Assembly: GCF_001263175.1 (NCBI RefSeq)
Contig: NZ_CP012332.1
Location: 2,977,501-3,041,500, forward strand
Direction of reading: 5' to 3'
DNA from: Vulgatibacter incomptus
Lineage (GTDB): Bacteria; Myxococcota; Myxococcia; Myxococcales; Vulgatibacteraceae
DNA length: 64,000 nt
This document shows positions 36,357-45,278 of this stretch, in pieces. The position numbers were made by a program, and so were the translations under genes. Under the pieces are notes generated by a model. It was not told the DNA's origin. It saw only the letters and a program-made list of their open reading frames with translations, and ran no database searches. How positions within the stretch are numbered: position 1 is the first letter of the stretch; each line of letters starts with the position of its first letter.

Positions 36357-37052
36357 ATGGCGCAGCCCGAAGGAAACGAGAAGGTCCTCACCGACTACGA
36401 GAAATACATCCGCACCGAGGAGCTTCTCGCCCTCCAGAAGCCGCCCGAGGCCTGCGCCGATCCGGACGAGCTCCTCTTCCAGGTGATGCACCAGGTGATG
36501 GAGCTCTGGATGAAGACGATGTTCCACGAGACGGAACGCGTCGCCGGACTCCTCGGCCAGGACGAGCTCGGCCAGGCCGCCCACCACCTCCGCCGGACCG
36601 CGAAGATCGAGAAGCTCCTCGCGGACCAGCTCGCGATCATGGAGACGATGGCGCCGGCCGACTACCACAAGGTCCGGCTCCAGTCCCTGGGACGCGGCAG
36701 CGGCCAGCAGTCGCCGGGCTTCAACCGCATGCTCACGATCGGCGAGCCCGTGTGGTCCGCCTTCGAGAAGGCCCGGGAGCGGGCGGGCGTCGATCTCGTC
36801 ACGCTCTTCGCGAAGCCGCGGGTCCACTGGGACCTCTGGCTCGTGGTCCAGGGCATGATGGAGGTCGACGAGGGCTTCCAGGCCTGGCGCTTCCACCACT
36901 ACGAGATGGTGAAGCGGATCATCGGCCTCGAGGTGAAGAGCCTCAAGGACGTTCCCGCGTCCCAGCTCCGCTACGGCATCGACGAGGCGTTCTTCCCGGA
37001 GCTCTGGAAGCAGGTGCCGGTGCTCACCCGCTCGACCCGCCCGGAATACTGA
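36357..37052 (+). CDS. Tryptophan 2,3-dioxygenase superfamily heme protein, atypical
   Basis: A 231-residue member of the tryptophan 2,3-dioxygenase fold. Aligned by eye to bacterial enzymes it keeps the LFQVMHQVMELWMK helix with the catalytic-pocket His and Phe, a Tyr and Arg in PADYHKVR, and the WRFHHYEMVKRIIG helix whose second His (residue 181) should be the axial heme ligand. It lacks the GTGGSSG loop that closes over tryptophan, and ASGFQS is changed to GSGQQS. It is about 50 residues shorter than typical enzymes. It may be a dioxygenase for another substrate, or another heme-dependent aromatic oxygenase. GCAGGAG precedes the ATG. An anthraniloyl-CoA-type enzyme lies 1.3 kb downstream. 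Confidence 0.75.
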   Translation: MAQPEGNEKVLTDYEKYIRTEELLALQKPPEACADPDELLFQVMHQVMELWMKTMFHETERVAGLLGQDELGQAAHHLRRTAKIEKLLADQLAIMETMAPADYHKVRLQSLGRGSGQQSPGFNRMLTIGEPVWSAFEKARERAGVDLVTLFAKPRVHWDLWLVVQGMMEVDEGFQAWRFHHYEMVKRIIGLEVKSLKDVPASQLRYGIDEAFFPELWKQVPVLTRSTRPEY

Positions 37053-37089
37053 CCCGGCGATCGGAGAGCGAGAGCGGCCGAAGGTATCG

Positions 37090-37106
37090 CTCGATCTTTG
37101 ATCGAG
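37090..37106 (+). terminator. CTCGATC-TTT-GATCGAG hairpin
   Basis: A perfect 7-bp stem with a TTT loop 38 bases after the dioxygenase-like stop. GGTATC direct repeats lie on both sides (37083-37088 and 37127-37132). It may end the upstream transcript or be a protein site in the promoter region of the next gene. Confidence 0.35.
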
Positions 37107-37178
37107 TGGCATGCATCGCAATATATGGTATCTCTCCCTCGTCGGTCAGGTCCGGGGGCCTGGCGCGTCGGAGGACAT

Positions 37179-37517
37179 GTGAGAGAGCTGGCGCTGCATT
37201 GCGAGGAAACCTTCCGAAATCTGGGCGTTCGCCTGGGTCTCGAGCTGGTCTCGCGCCTCCTTGGCGCCCAGGAGGGCGGAGCCGCCCTCCCCTCGCCGGC
37301 CCCGGCCCCCAAGCCCATGTGGCGGGCCGTCGGCGGCTCCCAGGCGCCGAGGGCGCCGAAGATCCTCCCTGGCCTCACCGGCCGCCGCCGCAAGCCGGGC
37401 GAGGAGGCGCCGCGCTGTGGCCGATTCGGTTGCGAGAAGCAGGCGCGCACCCGGGGTTACTGCCAGACCCACTACGTTCAGTGGCTCAAGGCGGGCTCCG
37501 GGACGATGCTCGGCTGA
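37179..37517 (+). CDS. Small protein with C-terminal Cys/His zinc-finger-like motif
   Basis: A 112-residue basic protein. The N-terminal 40 residues are helical (VRELALHCEETFRNLGVRLG), the middle is a proline-rich basic linker, and the C-terminus has CGRFGCEKQARTRGYCQTHY, a C-x4-C-x9-C-x2-H spacing seen in HNH-like and small zinc-finger domains. A strong GGAGGACAT directly before GTG 37179 fixes the start. I do not recognise the family; nucleic-acid binding is suggested by the motif and charge. Confidence 0.65.
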   Translation: MRELALHCEETFRNLGVRLGLELVSRLLGAQEGGAALPSPAPAPKPMWRAVGGSQAPRAPKILPGLTGRRRKPGEEAPRCGRFGCEKQARTRGYCQTHYVQWLKAGSGTMLG

Positions 37518-37537
37518 ACCGATTCTCGATCGAAGAG

Positions 37538-37546
37538 TTATCCACA
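37538..37546 (+). promoter_or_regulatory. Single perfect DnaA-box sequence TTATCCACA
   Basis: A consensus 9-mer in the gap 37518-37591. It is alone: no cluster, AT-rich unwinding region or dnaA/dnaN neighbours, so it is not evidence of an origin. It might titrate DnaA or be chance. Confidence 0.3.
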
Positions 37547-37591
37547 GGGGGAATCGAGCGCACGGACAGCCGGTGGACTAGGCTGCCCGCC

Positions 37592-37801
37592 ATGCGCCTT
37601 CTCTCCATCCCCGACGACGTGGCGATCGGCGGCATCGACGCTCAGGCCCTGCGGCTCGCCGAAGACGCGGCCCGCGCCGCCGACGAGGCCGAAGCCTTGG
37701 TCCGCTCGCTGTTTCGCGGCGATTCGTCGTGGCGGTCCCTGCCTCTGACCCGGATCGCAGAGGAGGTCCGTCCGTGGCCGCGAAGCGCTACTGGCTCCTG
37801 A
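37592..37801 (+). CDS. Possible small ORF overlapping the EVE gene
   Basis: A 69-codon frame (MRLLSIPDDVAIGGIDAQAL...) whose end overlaps the EVE gene start by 28 bases. It is alanine- and acid-rich and reads like real coding sequence at its start, but has no ribosome-binding site and no recognisable domain. The EVE ribosome-binding site lies inside it, so it might be a coupled leader gene. Confidence 0.3.
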   Translation: MRLLSIPDDVAIGGIDAQALRLAEDAARAADEAEALVRSLFRGDSSWRSLPLTRIAEEVRPWPRSATGS

Positions 37802-38244
37802 AGAGCGAGCCCGAGACCTACTCCATCGAGCAGCTCGAGCAGGACGGCGCGACCAGCTGGGAAGGCGTCCGCAACTACCAGGCCCGCAACTTCATGCGCG
37901 AGATGAAGAAGGGCGATCGCGTGCTCTTCTATCACTCGAACGCGAACCCTCCCGGCGTGGCGGGAATCGCCGAAGTGGTCCGCGAGGCCTATCCGGACTC
38001 CTTCGCGTGGGATCCGAAGTCGCACTATTTCGACGAGGGCTCCAGCCCCGAGGACCCGCGGTGGGACATGGTCGACGTCGGCTTCGTCGAGCGTTTCCCT
38101 GAGGTCCTCCCGCTCCCCGTCCTCCGCGAGGATCCCTCGCTCGAGGGCATGGAGCTGCTGCGCAAGGGCTCGAGACTCTCGGTGCAGCCGGTGTCGAAGG
38201 AGCACTTCGACCGCGTGGTGAAGCTCGCGCGCAAGCCGCGCTGA
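37774..38244 (+). CDS. EVE domain-containing protein
   Basis: A 156-residue EVE domain (thymocyte nuclear protein 1-like) covering the whole chain: AKRYWLLKSEPETYSIEQL at the start, WEGVRNYQARNFMREMKKGDRVLFYHSN, then VAGIAEVVREAYPD and the ending block on DP-W--V-V-F. EVE domains belong to the PUA-like/YTH group and bind modified bases in DNA or RNA; stand-alone bacterial ones have no settled role. GTG 37774 has AGGAGG eight bases upstream, which decides it over an earlier start at 37729. Confidence 0.92.
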   Translation: MAAKRYWLLKSEPETYSIEQLEQDGATSWEGVRNYQARNFMREMKKGDRVLFYHSNANPPGVAGIAEVVREAYPDSFAWDPKSHYFDEGSSPEDPRWDMVDVGFVERFPEVLPLPVLREDPSLEGMELLRKGSRLSVQPVSKEHFDRVVKLARKPR

Positions 38245-38276
38245 AACGCTCCGGCTCCGCGAGCCCCAGGTCGACG

Positions 38277-38285
38277 TGATAGAAA
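38277..38285 (+). promoter_or_regulatory. Candidate extended -10 before the monooxygenase fusion gene
   Basis: TGATAGAAA fits TG-N-TAGAAA, 29 bases before the ATG at 38314. No -35 visible. Same heptamer as upstream of the genes at 3602 and 13952. Confidence 0.3.
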
Positions 38286-38313
38286 CGTGGCTCCTCGAAG
38301 GGAGCACGCGTCG

Positions 38314-40581
38314 ATGAGAGTTCTCTGCGTCGGTGGCGGGCCTGCGGGCCTCTACCTCTCGATCCTCCTCAAGAAGGCAAATCCCCGGCACGAGGTCACG
38401 ATCCTCGAGCGCAACGCCGCCGATCAGACCTTCGGCTGGGGCGTCGTCTTCTCCGACGAGACCCTGGGCAACCTCCTCGACACCGACCCCGAGACCCACG
38501 ACGAGATCACCCGGGCCTTCGCCCACTGGGACGCCATCGACATCCACGTCCGCGGCGAGCGCATCCGCTCGACCGGCCACGGCTTCTCCGGGATCGCGCG
38601 CAAGCAGCTCCTGCGGATCCTTCAGCGGCGCGCCGTCGACCTCGGCGTGCAGATCCGCCACGGCGTCGAGGTGGACGATCCCCGCGTCCTCGAGGGCTAC
38701 GACCTGGTGGTTGGGGCCGATGGGATCCGCTCCCGGATCCGCGCCGCTTTCGAGCCGGCGTTCGGTCCCAGCCTCGACGTCCGCAAGTGCCGCTACATCT
38801 GGCTCGGCACACGGAAAGTGTTCGACGCATTCACTTTCATTTTCGAGGAGAACGAGCACGGCCTCTTCCAGGTCCACGCGTACCGCTTTGATCCCGAGAC
38901 CTCCACCTTCATCGTGGAGTGCGACGAGGAGTCGTGGAAGGCGGCGGGCCTCGATCGGATGAGCGAGAAGGAGAGCCTCGCCTACCTGGAGAGGCTCTTC
39001 GCCAGGCACCTGGACGGGCATGGCCTCATGGCCAACCATTCGACCTGGGTCAACTTCGCAACCGTGCGGAACGAGCGCTGGCACCATGGGAACGTCGTCC
39101 TCATCGGCGACGCCGCCCACACGGCCCACTTCTCCATCGGCTCCGGGACCAAGCTCGCGATCGAGGACTCGATCGCGCTCGCCGACGCCCTCTCGCGCGA
39201 ATCCGACGTCCCCTCGGCGCTGGCGCTCTACGAGAGCGAGCGGCGCGGCGTGGTCGAGAGGACCCAGAAGGCCGCCCAGGACAGCCTCCGCTGGTTCGAG
39301 AACGTGAAGCGCTACCGCGGGATGGAGCCGCTGCAGCTCGCCTTCAGCCTGCTCTCGCGCAGCAAGCGGATCAGCTGGGAGAACCTGCGCCTGCGGGATC
39401 CGCGCCTGGTGTCCCGGGTGGACGAGTGGTTCGCGCGCCGCGCCGGCGTGGAGCTCGGGGAGGGAGAGCCCGCGCCGCCGCCGATGTTCACGCCGTTCCG
39501 CCTGCGCGGGATGGAGCTGAAGAACCGCGTGGTGGTCTCGCCGATGTGCATGTATTCGGCGGAGGGCGGGACGCCGAACGACTTCCACCTCGCCCACCTC
39601 GTCTCCCGCGCGATGGGCGGCGCGGGACTCGTCTTCGCCGAGATGACGAACGTGTCGCCGGAGGGACGGATCACACCGGGCTGCACGGGCATCTACGACG
39701 ACGCGCACACGGCGGCGTGGAAGCGGATCGTGGACGCGGTCCGCGCGTGCAGCGACGCGAAGATCGCGCTGCAGCTCGGCCACGCCGGCCGCAAGGCTGC
39801 GACGAGGCTTCCCTGGGAAGCCGGCGCCGATCAGCCCCTCCCCGAGGGCGCCTGGGAGATCGTCGCTCCGTCTCCCCTCCCCTATCTCCCGCATTCGCAG
39901 GTGCCACGCGAGGTGGACCGGGCGGACATGGATCGTCTCGTCGCCGCCTACGTGCAGGCGGCGAAGCGCGCCGACCAGGCGGGCTTCGACATGCTCGAGA
40001 TCCACTTCGCCCACGGCTACCTGCTGTCGTCGTTCCTCTCACCGCTCACGAACGTGCGCCGGGATCGATACGGCGGCACCCTCGAGAATCGGATGCGCTT
40101 CCCTCTCGAGGTCTTCGAGGCGGTGCGCGCCACGTGGCCCGAGGACAAGCCGATCTCGGTGCGGATCTCCGCCACCGACTGGGTGCCGGGCGGCTTCCAC
40201 GGCGACGACGCCGTCGTCGTGGCCAAGGCCTTGAAGGCGCTGGGCTGCGACATCGTCGACGTCTCCACGGGGCAGACCACGCCGATGGCCCGGCCGGTCT
40301 ACGGGCGGATGTGGCAGGCGCGCTTCGCGGACCAGGTGAGGCACGAGGCAGGGATCCCGACGATCACGGTCGGGAACATCACCACCGGCGATCAGGTGAA
40401 CACCCTCATCGCCGCGGGCCGAGCGGATCTCTGCGCGCTGGCGAGGCCGCACCTCTCGGATCCGCATTGGACGCTCCACGCCGCGGCAGAGGTGGGCTTC
40501 GACCAGCTCGCCTGGCCGTCGCCGTACCGGAGCGGGAAGCCACGCCGGCAGCCCACGGCCCCCGGCGTCAAGACTATCTAA
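38314..40581 (+). CDS. Fused FAD monooxygenase/Old Yellow Enzyme: salicylyl-CoA or anthraniloyl-CoA type
   Basis: A 755-residue two-domain enzyme. Residues 1-385 are a group A flavin monooxygenase ([51 protein letters not shown]); residues about 395-755 an Old Yellow Enzyme domain ([62 protein letters not shown]). This fusion is known from 2-aminobenzoyl-CoA monooxygenase/reductase of Azoarcus evansii and salicylyl-CoA 5-hydroxylase; it hydroxylates and reduces the CoA-activated ring. The CoA ligase and ring-cleavage genes are not nearby. ATG 38314 has GGGAGC upstream. The stop overlaps the convergent ferritin-like gene by 4 bases. Confidence 0.9.
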   Translation: MRVLCVGGGPAGLYLSILLKKANPRHEVTILERNAADQTFGWGVVFSDETLGNLLDTDPETHDEITRAFAHWDAIDIHVRGERIRSTGHGFSGIARKQLLRILQRRAVDLGVQIRHGVEVDDPRVLEGYDLVVGADGIRSRIRAAFEPAFGPSLDVRKCRYIWLGTRKVFDAFTFIFEENEHGLFQVHAYRFDPETSTFIVECDEESWKAAGLDRMSEKESLAYLERLFARHLDGHGLMANHSTWVNFATVRNERWHHGNVVLIGDAAHTAHFSIGSGTKLAIEDSIALADALSRESDVPSALALYESERRGVVERTQKAAQDSLRWFENVKRYRGMEPLQLAFSLLSRSKRISWENLRLRDPRLVSRVDEWFARRAGVELGEGEPAPPPMFTPFRLRGMELKNRVVVSPMCMYSAEGGTPNDFHLAHLVSRAMGGAGLVFAEMTNVSPEGRITPGCTGIYDDAHTAAWKRIVDAVRACSDAKIALQLGHAGRKAATRLPWEAGADQPLPEGAWEIVAPSPLPYLPHSQVPREVDRADMDRLVAAYVQAAKRADQAGFDMLEIHFAHGYLLSSFLSPLTNVRRDRYGGTLENRMRFPLEVFEAVRATWPEDKPISVRISATDWVPGGFHGDDAVVVAKALKALGCDIVDVSTGQTTPMARPVYGRMWQARFADQVRHEAGIPTITVGNITTGDQVNTLIAAGRADLCALARPHLSDPHWTLHAAAEVGFDQLAWPSPYRSGKPRRQPTAPGVKTI

Positions 40582-41141
40582 CTGTCGAGCATCGGCTTGC
40601 CCTGGTGCTTCACCAGGAGGTCGTGCAGGTCGCTCGCGTGCTCCTCCTCGTTCTCGAGGATCTTCTCGAGGAGCCTGCGCGTGGTCGGATCGTGGTTCGC
40701 GAAGTAGCGGACCATCTCCTGGTAGGTCTGGACCGCGATCCGCTCCGCGACGAGATCCTCGCGCAACATCTCCACGAGGTTCGTGCCCTCGACGTACTCG
40801 CTGGCGCTGCGCGACAGGAGTCCCTCGGGGTTGAAGTTCGGGTTCCCGCCGAGCTGGTTGATCCGCTCGGCGAGCTGGACGGCGTGCCGCTGCTCGTCCC
40901 TCGCGTGCTCGAGGAACTCCTGGCGCACCGATTCGCTGCTGATCCCCTGCGCCGCGACGTAGTGGTGGGTGTAGCGGAGAACACAGACGACCTCGGTGGC
41001 GAGCGCGTAGTTGAGGAGCTTCACCGCGACCTCGACGTCGCCTTCGTAGTCGGGCGTGACCGAGCCCTCGCTGAGGTGCTCGCGCGCGCGCCTGCGGATC
41101 TCCTCGATGTCGGTGAGGAAAGGTCCCTGAACCTCCGCCAT
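40578..41141 (-). CDS. Ferritin-like diiron protein (bacterioferritin/Dps-like)
   Basis: A 187-residue four-helix ferritin-like protein. Diiron ligand motifs are visible: [20 protein letters not shown] in helix [18 protein letters not shown] in helix [18 protein letters not shown] in helix C and [16 protein letters not shown] in helix D. Such proteins store or detoxify iron or act as oxidases. ATG 41141 has a strong AAGGAG. Last gene in a minus-strand run from mutY. Confidence 0.9.
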   Translation of the reverse strand: MAEVQGPFLTDIEEIRRRAREHLSEGSVTPDYEGDVEVAVKLLNYALATEVVCVLRYTHHYVAAQGISSESVRQEFLEHARDEQRHAVQLAERINQLGGNPNFNPEGLLSRSASEYVEGTNLVEMLREDLVAERIAVQTYQEMVRYFANHDPTTRRLLEKILENEEEHASDLHDLLVKHQGKPMLDS

Positions 41142-41245
41142 TTGAAATCTCCTTGTTGGATCCACGACAAGATAGGGGGCGGACGAAAGCGGATGCAGCG
41201 AGCCGCCGGAGCCCGTCGAGCCGACCTCCGAGGCGAATGCAGCCT

Positions 41246-42229
41246 TCAGCGGAAGAGCGGCAGCCTGCCCGACCCGGCGGCATCGGCGGCGGAGCCGGCC
41301 TGTGCGAGGGCGACGCCCAGCGACAGCCGGGCCGCGTAGAGATCCTCCCGGGCGAGGGCCTCCCGCGCCGCTTCCACGGCGGACCGGGCCTGCGCCGCAA
41401 AGGTCGCCTCGTCGCTCCCGGCGTAGCGGGAGGCGTCAGCGGCGGCGCCGCCGAGCTCCGCGGAGATCTGCGCGAGATCGCCGTCGAGATCCGAGCTCCC
41501 GACGGCAAGCGCGCCGGCCACGTACTGGATGCCGGCCATGCCGCTCTCGAGGCGCTGGATCCGCGCCGCGCGATTCTGCTCGAGGAAGGCGCCCCGGGTC
41601 TGGAGATCGTCGAGCTCGCCCTCGAGGGACGCGATGCGCTCGTCCGCCTGCGAGGCCTCCTCCTCCTGCCTGGCCTCAAGCCGGGAGAGCTCCGACTGGA
41701 GCGTCTCGAGCCTCGCCCGCAGCTCCTCCTCGGAGGGCTTCCCGGCCGGCTGCGCCGGGGCCTGCGCCGGGGCCTGCGCCGGGGCCTGCGGCAGCGCCGC
41801 TTGCTCGCCGGGAGCCCGAGCCTCGGCGCCAGGCGCTCCGGACGGAGGAGGCGTTGGACCAGGAGGAGGCACGGAGGGCTCCGTTCCCGGCGGCGGAAGG
41901 GGCTGCTCGGGGCCGGTGGAGAGGCCCGAGTCGAAGCCGGTGACGCCGCTGCCCGGCGAGACCATCTCGCCTCCCGGCACCGCCTCCTCTCCCGTGACCC
42001 GATTGCCGCCGAGGACCTCGTCCCCTGGAGGCGAGAGCCTGCCCGCCTCCTCGTCCGGGACCGGACTGGTCTCCTCCGGCGACATCGCGTCGTCTGGCTG
42101 CGCGGCCTGGAAGAGGGGCGAGTGGAACCGCGAGAGGATCGCGGCGACCGGGCCGGGCTGCGCGAGCGACATCCAGGCGACGGCGAGCACCGCCGCCGAG
42201 ACGGACGTAGCGAGGACGCGAGCTCTCAT
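41246..42229 (-). CDS. Exported proline-rich, coiled-coil protein of unknown function
   Basis: A 327-residue protein: an N-terminal hydrophobic signal or anchor (TSVSAAVLAVAWMSLAQPG), a disordered Pro/Gly/Glu-rich region to about residue 165 including three APAQ repeats, a coiled coil about 165-230 (EEELRARLETLQSELSRLEAR) and a C-terminal helical domain to 327 rich in Ala (ARSAVEAAREALAREDLYAARLS). No family recognised. Envelope scaffold is a guess. Confidence 0.65.
   Translation of the reverse strand: MRARVLATSVSAAVLAVAWMSLAQPGPVAAILSRFHSPLFQAAQPDDAMSPEETSPVPDEEAGRLSPPGDEVLGGNRVTGEEAVPGGEMVSPGSGVTGFDSGLSTGPEQPLPPPGTEPSVPPPGPTPPPSGAPGAEARAPGEQAALPQAPAQAPAQAPAQPAGKPSEEELRARLETLQSELSRLEARQEEEASQADERIASLEGELDDLQTRGAFLEQNRAARIQRLESGMAGIQYVAGALAVGSSDLDGDLAQISAELGGAAADASRYAGSDEATFAAQARSAVEAAREALAREDLYAARLSLGVALAQAGSAADAAGSGRLPLFR
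41751..41786 (-). repeat. Three 12-bp tandem repeats
   Basis: TGCGCCGGGGCC repeated three times exactly, coding for the APAQ repeats of the proline-rich protein. A likely slippage site. Confidence 0.8.
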
Positions 42230-42292
42230 GAGAGCAAAGATGTGTCGTCGAGGATTCGCGCACCCGACACGGTCGGGCGCGCGATCGGCAGC

Positions 42293-43165
42293 CTACTTCC
42301 GGCGCGTGCGGCCGGAGGACTTGCGGCTACCCTTGGCGGGCGCCGGGGCCGCCGCAGCCTTGGCAGCGCGCTTGGGCAGCCGACGAGGCGGCAGGAGCTC
42401 CGGCTCCGCGGGGAGCTTCTGCGCCATGAAGATCGCAGCGTCGAGCTTGAAGAAGTTCCGCTTTCGGTACCAGGAGAGCGCGCTCTTGTTGTTCTCCGCC
42501 ACCTCGAGCACCAGGTGCGTGCAGCCGCGAACCCTGGCGAGGTGCTGGAGCTGGTCGAGCATGAAGCCCCCGACGCCCTGCCCCTGGTAGTCCGGGTGCA
42601 CCGCGAGCTCGTCGACGTAGAGCGGACGCATCCCGCGCTTGTCGAAGTAGCGCGGGTTCACCCAGTTGTCGGATCCGCTGGCGTCGAACGCGCACTCTGC
42701 GTAGCCGACGATCTTGTCCTCGACCTCGAAGAGGAGCTGCTCGCCCTCCTCCTCGTAGACCTCGAGGAAGCGGCGCTTCGAGAAGGGACGCTGGTACTCG
42801 ACCGTCTCGCGATTCACGTCGCGGAAGACGAGCTTGAGGAACTCCCAGGTGCGATTGAGATCGCGCCGATGCAGCCTGCGGACCCGCACCTCCGGGCTGG
42901 CCGGCTGGGCCGCCTTGCCTGCGGACGGCCGGCCTGCGGGAGGAGCGCCGGTCTCGGCCTCGGCATCCACCTCGGCGCTCGACTGCTCCTGGGCTGTGGA
43001 CTCCTCCGGTGCCTCGGGCTCCGGCGGGACCGCGCGAAGGCGGGGCACCGGATCGGCTGCACTCGGGACTTCGATTCCCCCGGCCGGCTCCACCGCCTCG
43101 ACCTCCGTCACCAGGAGGCTGGGGCCCGGAACGGGCGCGGGGTTACGTCTTGATCGACTGGCCAT
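42293..43165 (-). CDS. GNAT family N-acetyltransferase with disordered tails
   Basis: A 290-residue protein with a GNAT domain in residues about 92-255: VDELAVHPDYQGQGVGGFMLDQL contains the acetyl-CoA pyrophosphate loop (Q/RxxGxG/A) and VLEVAENNKSALSWYRKRNFF the final motif. The first 90 residues are disordered (Pro, Glu, Ala) and the last 30 form a basic Lys/Arg/Ala tail (KRAAKAAAAPAPAKGSRKSS). Substrate unknown; GNAT enzymes acetylate small amines, antibiotics or proteins. The tail resembles that of GlmU in this window. Confidence 0.85.
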   Translation of the reverse strand: MASRSRRNPAPVPGPSLLVTEVEAVEPAGGIEVPSAADPVPRLRAVPPEPEAPEESTAQEQSSAEVDAEAETGAPPAGRPSAGKAAQPASPEVRVRRLHRRDLNRTWEFLKLVFRDVNRETVEYQRPFSKRRFLEVYEEEGEQLLFEVEDKIVGYAECAFDASGSDNWVNPRYFDKRGMRPLYVDELAVHPDYQGQGVGGFMLDQLQHLARVRGCTHLVLEVAENNKSALSWYRKRNFFKLDAAIFMAQKLPAEPELLPPRRLPKRAAKAAAAPAPAKGSRKSSGRTRRK

Positions 43166-43225
43166 GACTCGTTCGACTCCTACGGGAGCAACGCCGGACT
43201 TCCGGCGCGGCTTCCCGAGGCAAGC

Positions 43226-44020
43226 CTAGAGTCCGTCCAGAAAGGAGGCCAGCGCCTCGTTGAAGGCTTCCGGCTCCTCGAGGTTCGAAAGGTGACCCGC
43301 GCCCGGGATCACGGCGAGCCTGGCCCCCGGAATGGCCCCCTGCATGGCCCTGGAGACGGCGGGCGACGTGAGGCGATCCTCCGCCCCGACGACGATCAGC
43401 GTAGGCACGTCGATGTGCCCCAGGTCGGGGGTGGAGTCGGGGCGATGCTTCATCGCCTCCAGCGCGGCCAGGTAGCCGTTGTCCTCGTGATCCATGAGCT
43501 CGAGGGCTCGGGACCAGAACAGGGGATCGCCGATGTTTTTCGGCGCGAGCAGGTTCGTCAGGAGACGCTCCTTCAGCGCCGCCGTCCCCCGCACCCGGAT
43601 CTCCTCCTGGGCGGACGTCCTCGCGGCGATGTCCTCCTGCGAGTCGGCGCCGGGCCGGGTGTCGGCGAGGATCAGCGCGCGGACGGCGCCCCGGTGACGC
43701 CGGAAGAGCGAGAACGCGACGTAGCCTCCCATCGAGAGGCCGCCGACCACCGCCCTCTCGATCCCCAGGGAGTCGAGGAGGCCCTTGGCCGCGTCGGCGT
43801 AGTCCCGGATCCGCCACGAGAGCGGATCGGCGGGAGACTGCGAAGCGCCGAATCCCGGGAGATCGGGGGCGATCACACGGGCTCTCGTACCGAGCGCCTC
43901 TAGCTGCCGCCTCCACATCGCGGCGCAGAGCGGGTAACCGTGAAGCAGGAGGAGCGCGGGACCGGCTCCGCCGGTGTCCTCGTAGTGCAGCTCCCGGCCT
44001 TCGATTCGCGCTAGCGGCAT
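43226..44020 (-). CDS. Alpha/beta hydrolase
   Basis: A 264-residue alpha/beta hydrolase with a complete triad: nucleophile Ser in GLSMGG, Asp in GAEDRLTSP and His in GAGHLSNLEEP. The oxyanion segment is HGYPLCAAMW and the DLPGFGASQSP segment is typical of esterase/haloperoxidase-like members. No signal peptide. GGAGGGAGCC precedes the ATG. Substrate cannot be told. Confidence 0.88.
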   Translation of the reverse strand: MPLARIEGRELHYEDTGGAGPALLLLHGYPLCAAMWRRQLEALGTRARVIAPDLPGFGASQSPADPLSWRIRDYADAAKGLLDSLGIERAVVGGLSMGGYVAFSLFRRHRGAVRALILADTRPGADSQEDIAARTSAQEEIRVRGTAALKERLLTNLLAPKNIGDPLFWSRALELMDHEDNGYLAALEAMKHRPDSTPDLGHIDVPTLIVVGAEDRLTSPAVSRAMQGAIPGARLAVIPGAGHLSNLEEPEAFNEALASFLDGL

Positions 44021-44056
44021 CCTGGCTCCCTCCTTGGCGGCCGATCCGCCCCGATT

Positions 44057-45169
44057 CTAGCCCTCGAGGGACCTCTTCGCGTTCCTTTCGCCCAGCGCCG
44101 CGGCGAGCGCCTTCTTCGTGGCGCTCGAGAGGCCGCCCGGCGGGCTCTCGCCCGGGCTGGAGAAGCGGAGCTCGAGGTAGGGCTCGCCCACCCGCAGCTC
44201 GACGCCGGGCGGCACCTCAACCTCGTAGACCGCGATCGTCAGCTCCCGATGCGTCAGCGTCTGCGCCACGACCGCCTTGGGCCCCGCGGCCACCCTGGCG
44301 CCCGGGGCCATCGCCTCGATCGAGCGGTGGAGCAGCGCCCTCTCGTCCCCGCCCTCCTCCACCTCCACGCCGGGCAGCTCCCAGAGCGAGGCGAAGAGCC
44401 CCGAATCCGGCCGCTTCGCCAGGAGGAGCTCGTCCCCCCGGCGCGCCAGGGCCGCGGCGAGCCGGAGCATCGGGCGCGCCTTTGCGCGTCGCCTGGGCGG
44501 CAGCTCGTCTTGACGCCCCTCCTGCTTCGCCCGGCAGAGCCGCTCGACCGGGCAGCTCGCGCAATCGGGTGATCCTGGCCCGCAGAGCGACGCGCCGAGC
44601 TCCATGAGCGCCTGGTTCCAGTCGCCGGCCCTGCCGTGCGGGAGGAGCTCCGCACCGAGCGCCCGCAGCTCGGCGAGGGCCTTTGGGGTCCGCGGATCCC
44701 CTTCACGGCAGGTCCATCTCGTGAACACACGAGCGACGTTGCCGTCCACCGCCGCGAGGTCCAGACCGAAGGCGATCGAGCCGACGGCTGCCACGGTGTA
44801 GGGGCCGAAGCCGGGGAGGCTCGAGAGATCGCGGGAATTCGCAGGGAGGCGGCCGCCGTGGAGCTCGACCACCTCCTTCGCAGCGCGATGGAGCGAGCGG
44901 GCGCGGGCGTAGTAGCCCAGGCCGCTCCACGCCGCCAACACGTCGTCTTGAGGCGCGGAGGCGAGCGCCTCCACCGTGGGGAACCGCGACAGGAAGGCGT
45001 CGTAGTAGCCCTTCACCGTCTCCACGCGGGTCTGTTGGAGCATCACCTCGCTCACCCAGATCTCGTAGGGATCGCGGGTCCTCCGCCAGGGGAGGTCCCG
45101 CTTCACCCGCTGGTACCAGGCGAGGAGCTCGTCGTGCAGCTCCCTCGTCTCCTTGTCGTCGAACCGCAT
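44057..45169 (-). CDS. mutY: A/G-specific adenine glycosylase MutY
   Basis: Removes adenine mispaired with 8-oxoguanine. The 370-residue protein has catalytic Glu in VSEVMLQQTRVETV, GLGYYARARSLHRAA, the helix-hairpin-helix LPGFGPYTVAAV with catalytic Asp in AVDGNVARV, the iron-sulfur cysteines C-x6-C-x2-C-x5-C (CGPGSPDCASCPVERLC) and a C-terminal NUDIX-like mismatch-sensing domain. ATG 45169 starts at the family N-terminus; a much longer upstream frame is antisense to the SDR gene. Confidence 0.95.
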   Translation of the reverse strand: MRFDDKETRELHDELLAWYQRVKRDLPWRRTRDPYEIWVSEVMLQQTRVETVKGYYDAFLSRFPTVEALASAPQDDVLAAWSGLGYYARARSLHRAAKEVVELHGGRLPANSRDLSSLPGFGPYTVAAVGSIAFGLDLAAVDGNVARVFTRWTCREGDPRTPKALAELRALGAELLPHGRAGDWNQALMELGASLCGPGSPDCASCPVERLCRAKQEGRQDELPPRRRAKARPMLRLAAALARRGDELLLAKRPDSGLFASLWELPGVEVEEGGDERALLHRSIEAMAPGARVAAGPKAVVAQTLTHRELTIAVYEVEVPPGVELRVGEPYLELRFSSPGESPPGGLSSATKKALAAALGERNAKRSLEG

Positions 45170-45278
45170 GCTCACTCGCGCTCCATCGTCACCCGACGAT
45201 CGGCTGGCCCTCATTCGCCCGGTCTCGTATCGTGACGAGGCTCCGGTCTCAACTCCGCCGGGATCACGGGAGAAACGC

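Noticed and set aside
37107-37122. Sigma54-type promoter (TGGCATG...)
   Set aside because: The -12 GC is not at the required spacing from the -24 GG.
37538-37546. Replication origin
   Set aside because: Only one perfect DnaA box; a near match at 25918-25926 is far away. No AT-rich unwinding region, dnaA or dnaN.
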